Of a stretch of 6,389 bases of DNA, positions 5,575 through 6,389 are shown in pieces. Source of the stretch: Ignavibacteria bacterium (lineage in GTDB: Bacteria > Bacteroidota > Ignavibacteria > UBA10030 > UBA6906); NCBI GenBank assembly GCA_029859455.1, contig JAOUDE010000150.1, positions 1 through 6,389 on the forward strand. Reading direction: 5' to 3'. The translations under genes were made by a program, and so were the position numbers. The notes below the pieces were generated by a model. That model ran no database searches. It was not told where the DNA came from and saw only the letters and a program-made list of their open reading frames with translations. Every line of letters starts with the position of its first letter. Within the stretch, counting starts at the first letter, position 1.

Positions 5575-6389
5575 GTTCGAACTTCATCCATCTCTTTTCG
5601 GAAACCCGGCGCTGCTTCACTGCCGGGGTTCTTGTTCTTGCATTGTTCAACCTTTCCGGGTGCAAAGAATCTGCCGTGCAAAACCCGGACCCGCCTGACC
5701 CGGGCCCGGTACCTGATTTCTGGGAAAGCATGATGCTTCCCTCCCCCGCGACCGTTCAGGCGATCCACGCTGGGGATAGTTCGCATGTTTTTGCAGGAAC
5801 CTGGGGCGACGGGCTTTTGAGGACAACCGACGCCGGACTCGGATGGGAAAACACCACCAGCGGCACTGCAGACGATATCCTCTCCATTACACAGTGTATC
5901 GATGGATCGCTGGTGATCGGCACTGACGCAGCGGTCTATCGGTCGACCGACGAAGGCAGCTCATGGGAGCTGGTGCTTGTCACCAATGCGACGGTGCGCG
6001 ATGTTGCTGTCGGGGAAACGGGTGACGTTGTTGCTGTGGCGTTCGGCAGGGGGCTGTATCGCTCCACAGACAACGGAATCACATGGGCCCAGCTTCCGAA
6101 CCCTCCGTCGGATACATTTCTGTGTGTTGTCGTCTCATCAGGCGGAGCGATCCTTGCCGGGACAAACATTGGCGTGTATCGAACCACTGATCTTGGCGCT
6201 TCGTGGGAAACGGTCTTCTCCACAGCCGCTGTCAATGCGCCGTCCGATATCACTCCGGGGATCGACGGGACACTCGCGACAGGGATCGGGTCGGTTGTCT
6301 ATCAGTCCACGAACGATGGCGCTACCTGGATCGAAGGAACGCCAGTCTCCGCTTCTTCAGTTTCCGCGATTCTGATGTTACCGGCGCGG
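5571..6389 (+). CDS. Lipoprotein with Asp-box (BNR/sialidase-type) beta-propeller repeats (3' partial)
   Basis: The frame is open from the ATG at 5571 to the right edge (273 codons, no stop), so the gene continues beyond the window. The start overlaps the preceding stop and has no ribosome binding site of its own, pointing to coupled translation; an in-frame ATG at 5529 would only lengthen the N-region. Residues 1-31 are a lipoprotein signal: RR at 13-14, hydrophobic AGVLVLALF, and lipobox LSGC with the lipidated Cys at C31. A Pro-rich linker (PDPPDPGPVP) follows. From residue 84 there are five Asp-box motifs of S/T-x-D-x-G-x-x-W type, ending at W92, W132, W172, W212 and W253, each in a blade preceded by a G-x-YR-like strand. 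Such repeats build propellers like those of sialidases, Vps10 and Ycf48-type proteins; catalytic sialidase residues are not visible. Probably a membrane-anchored binding or scaffold protein; the exact role is unknown. Confidence 0.88.
   Translation, partial: MSSNFIHLFSETRRCFTAGVLVLALFNLSGCKESAVQNPDPPDPGPVPDFWESMMLPSPATVQAIHAGDSSHVFAGTWGDGLLRTTDAGLGWENTTSGTADDILSITQCIDGSLVIGTDAAVYRSTDEGSSWELVLVTNATVRDVAVGETGDVVAVAFGRGLYRSTDNGITWAQLPNPPSDTFLCVVVSSGGAILAGTNIGVYRTTDLGASWETVFSTAAVNAPSDITPGIDGTLATGIGSVVYQSTNDGATWIEGTPVSASSVSAILMLPAR
5820..6329 (+). repeat. Five coding Asp-box repeats with 120-bp period
   Basis: The motif codons begin at 5820, 5940, 6060, 6180 and 6303, giving spacings of 120, 120, 120 and 123 bp. 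The encoded cores are RTTDAGLGW, RSTDEGSSW, RSTDNGITW, RTTDLGASW and QSTNDGATW. The DNA has diverged considerably between copies while the residues are kept, so this is an old protein repeat and not a recent tandem duplication. Confidence 0.88.

Noticed and set aside
5427..5786. 119-codon open frame on the minus strand
   Set aside because: It runs antisense to the short ORF and the lipoprotein start, which have initiation signals, a signal peptide and a lipobox; the antisense product shows no recognisable features.
5977..6375. 132-codon plus-strand frame inside the propeller gene
   Set aside because: The overlapping frame from 5571 carries regular Asp-box repeats and a lipobox; this one has low-complexity shadow composition.

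Overview
The window reads as chromosomal, moderately GC-rich DNA from a member of the Bacteroidota/Chlorobiota (FCB) assemblage. The call rests on gene content: a DUF4835 protein (a family essentially confined to this group and sometimes named PorD of the type IX secretion system), a PorV/PorQ-like outer-membrane barrel, a secreted helix-hairpin-helix plus barrel protein, and a lipoprotein with Asp-box (BNR-type) propeller repeats. An Ignavibacteria/Kapabacteria-like lineage is my best guess, but no marker gene here settles it. There is no RNA gene, CRISPR array, transposase, phage gene or defence cassette.

Layout. Positions 2-1378 (+) hold the 3' part of a gene encoding HEAT-type repeats fused to a C-terminal cyclophilin peptidyl-prolyl isomerase; its 5' end lies outside the window. 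A 58-bp convergent gap carries four 8-bp tandem repeats. Positions 2336-1437 (-) encode the DUF4835/PorD-like exported protein, read from a TTG start with a strong ribosome binding site. A 91-bp divergent gap contains a good leftward promoter and an inverted repeat that overlaps both its -35 box and the ribosome binding site of the rightward gene. Positions 2428-5168 (+) are a two-gene unit joined by an ATGA overlap: a small PorV/PorQ-like barrel and a 646-residue protein with a signal peptide, a ComEA-like double HhH domain and a probable outer-membrane barrel. The gap 5169-5466 holds a degenerate inverted-repeat element flanked by a 10-bp direct repeat, a separate perfect stem-loop and a promoter. 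A second unit follows: a 35-codon ORF with an excellent ribosome binding site, again ATGA-coupled to a lipoprotein gene (5571 to beyond 6389) with five Asp-boxes at a 40-residue period.

The common theme is the cell envelope: nearly every product has an export signal, and several look like outer-membrane or periplasmic components (folding by the PPIase, barrel proteins, surface or periplasmic lipoprotein). The most useful observations are the near-identical promoter core (TATnTTGAAAC) before two unrelated genes, the hairpin that may mask the barrel gene's ribosome binding site, and the translationally coupled barrel/HhH pair. I see no clear evidence for a wholly new system.
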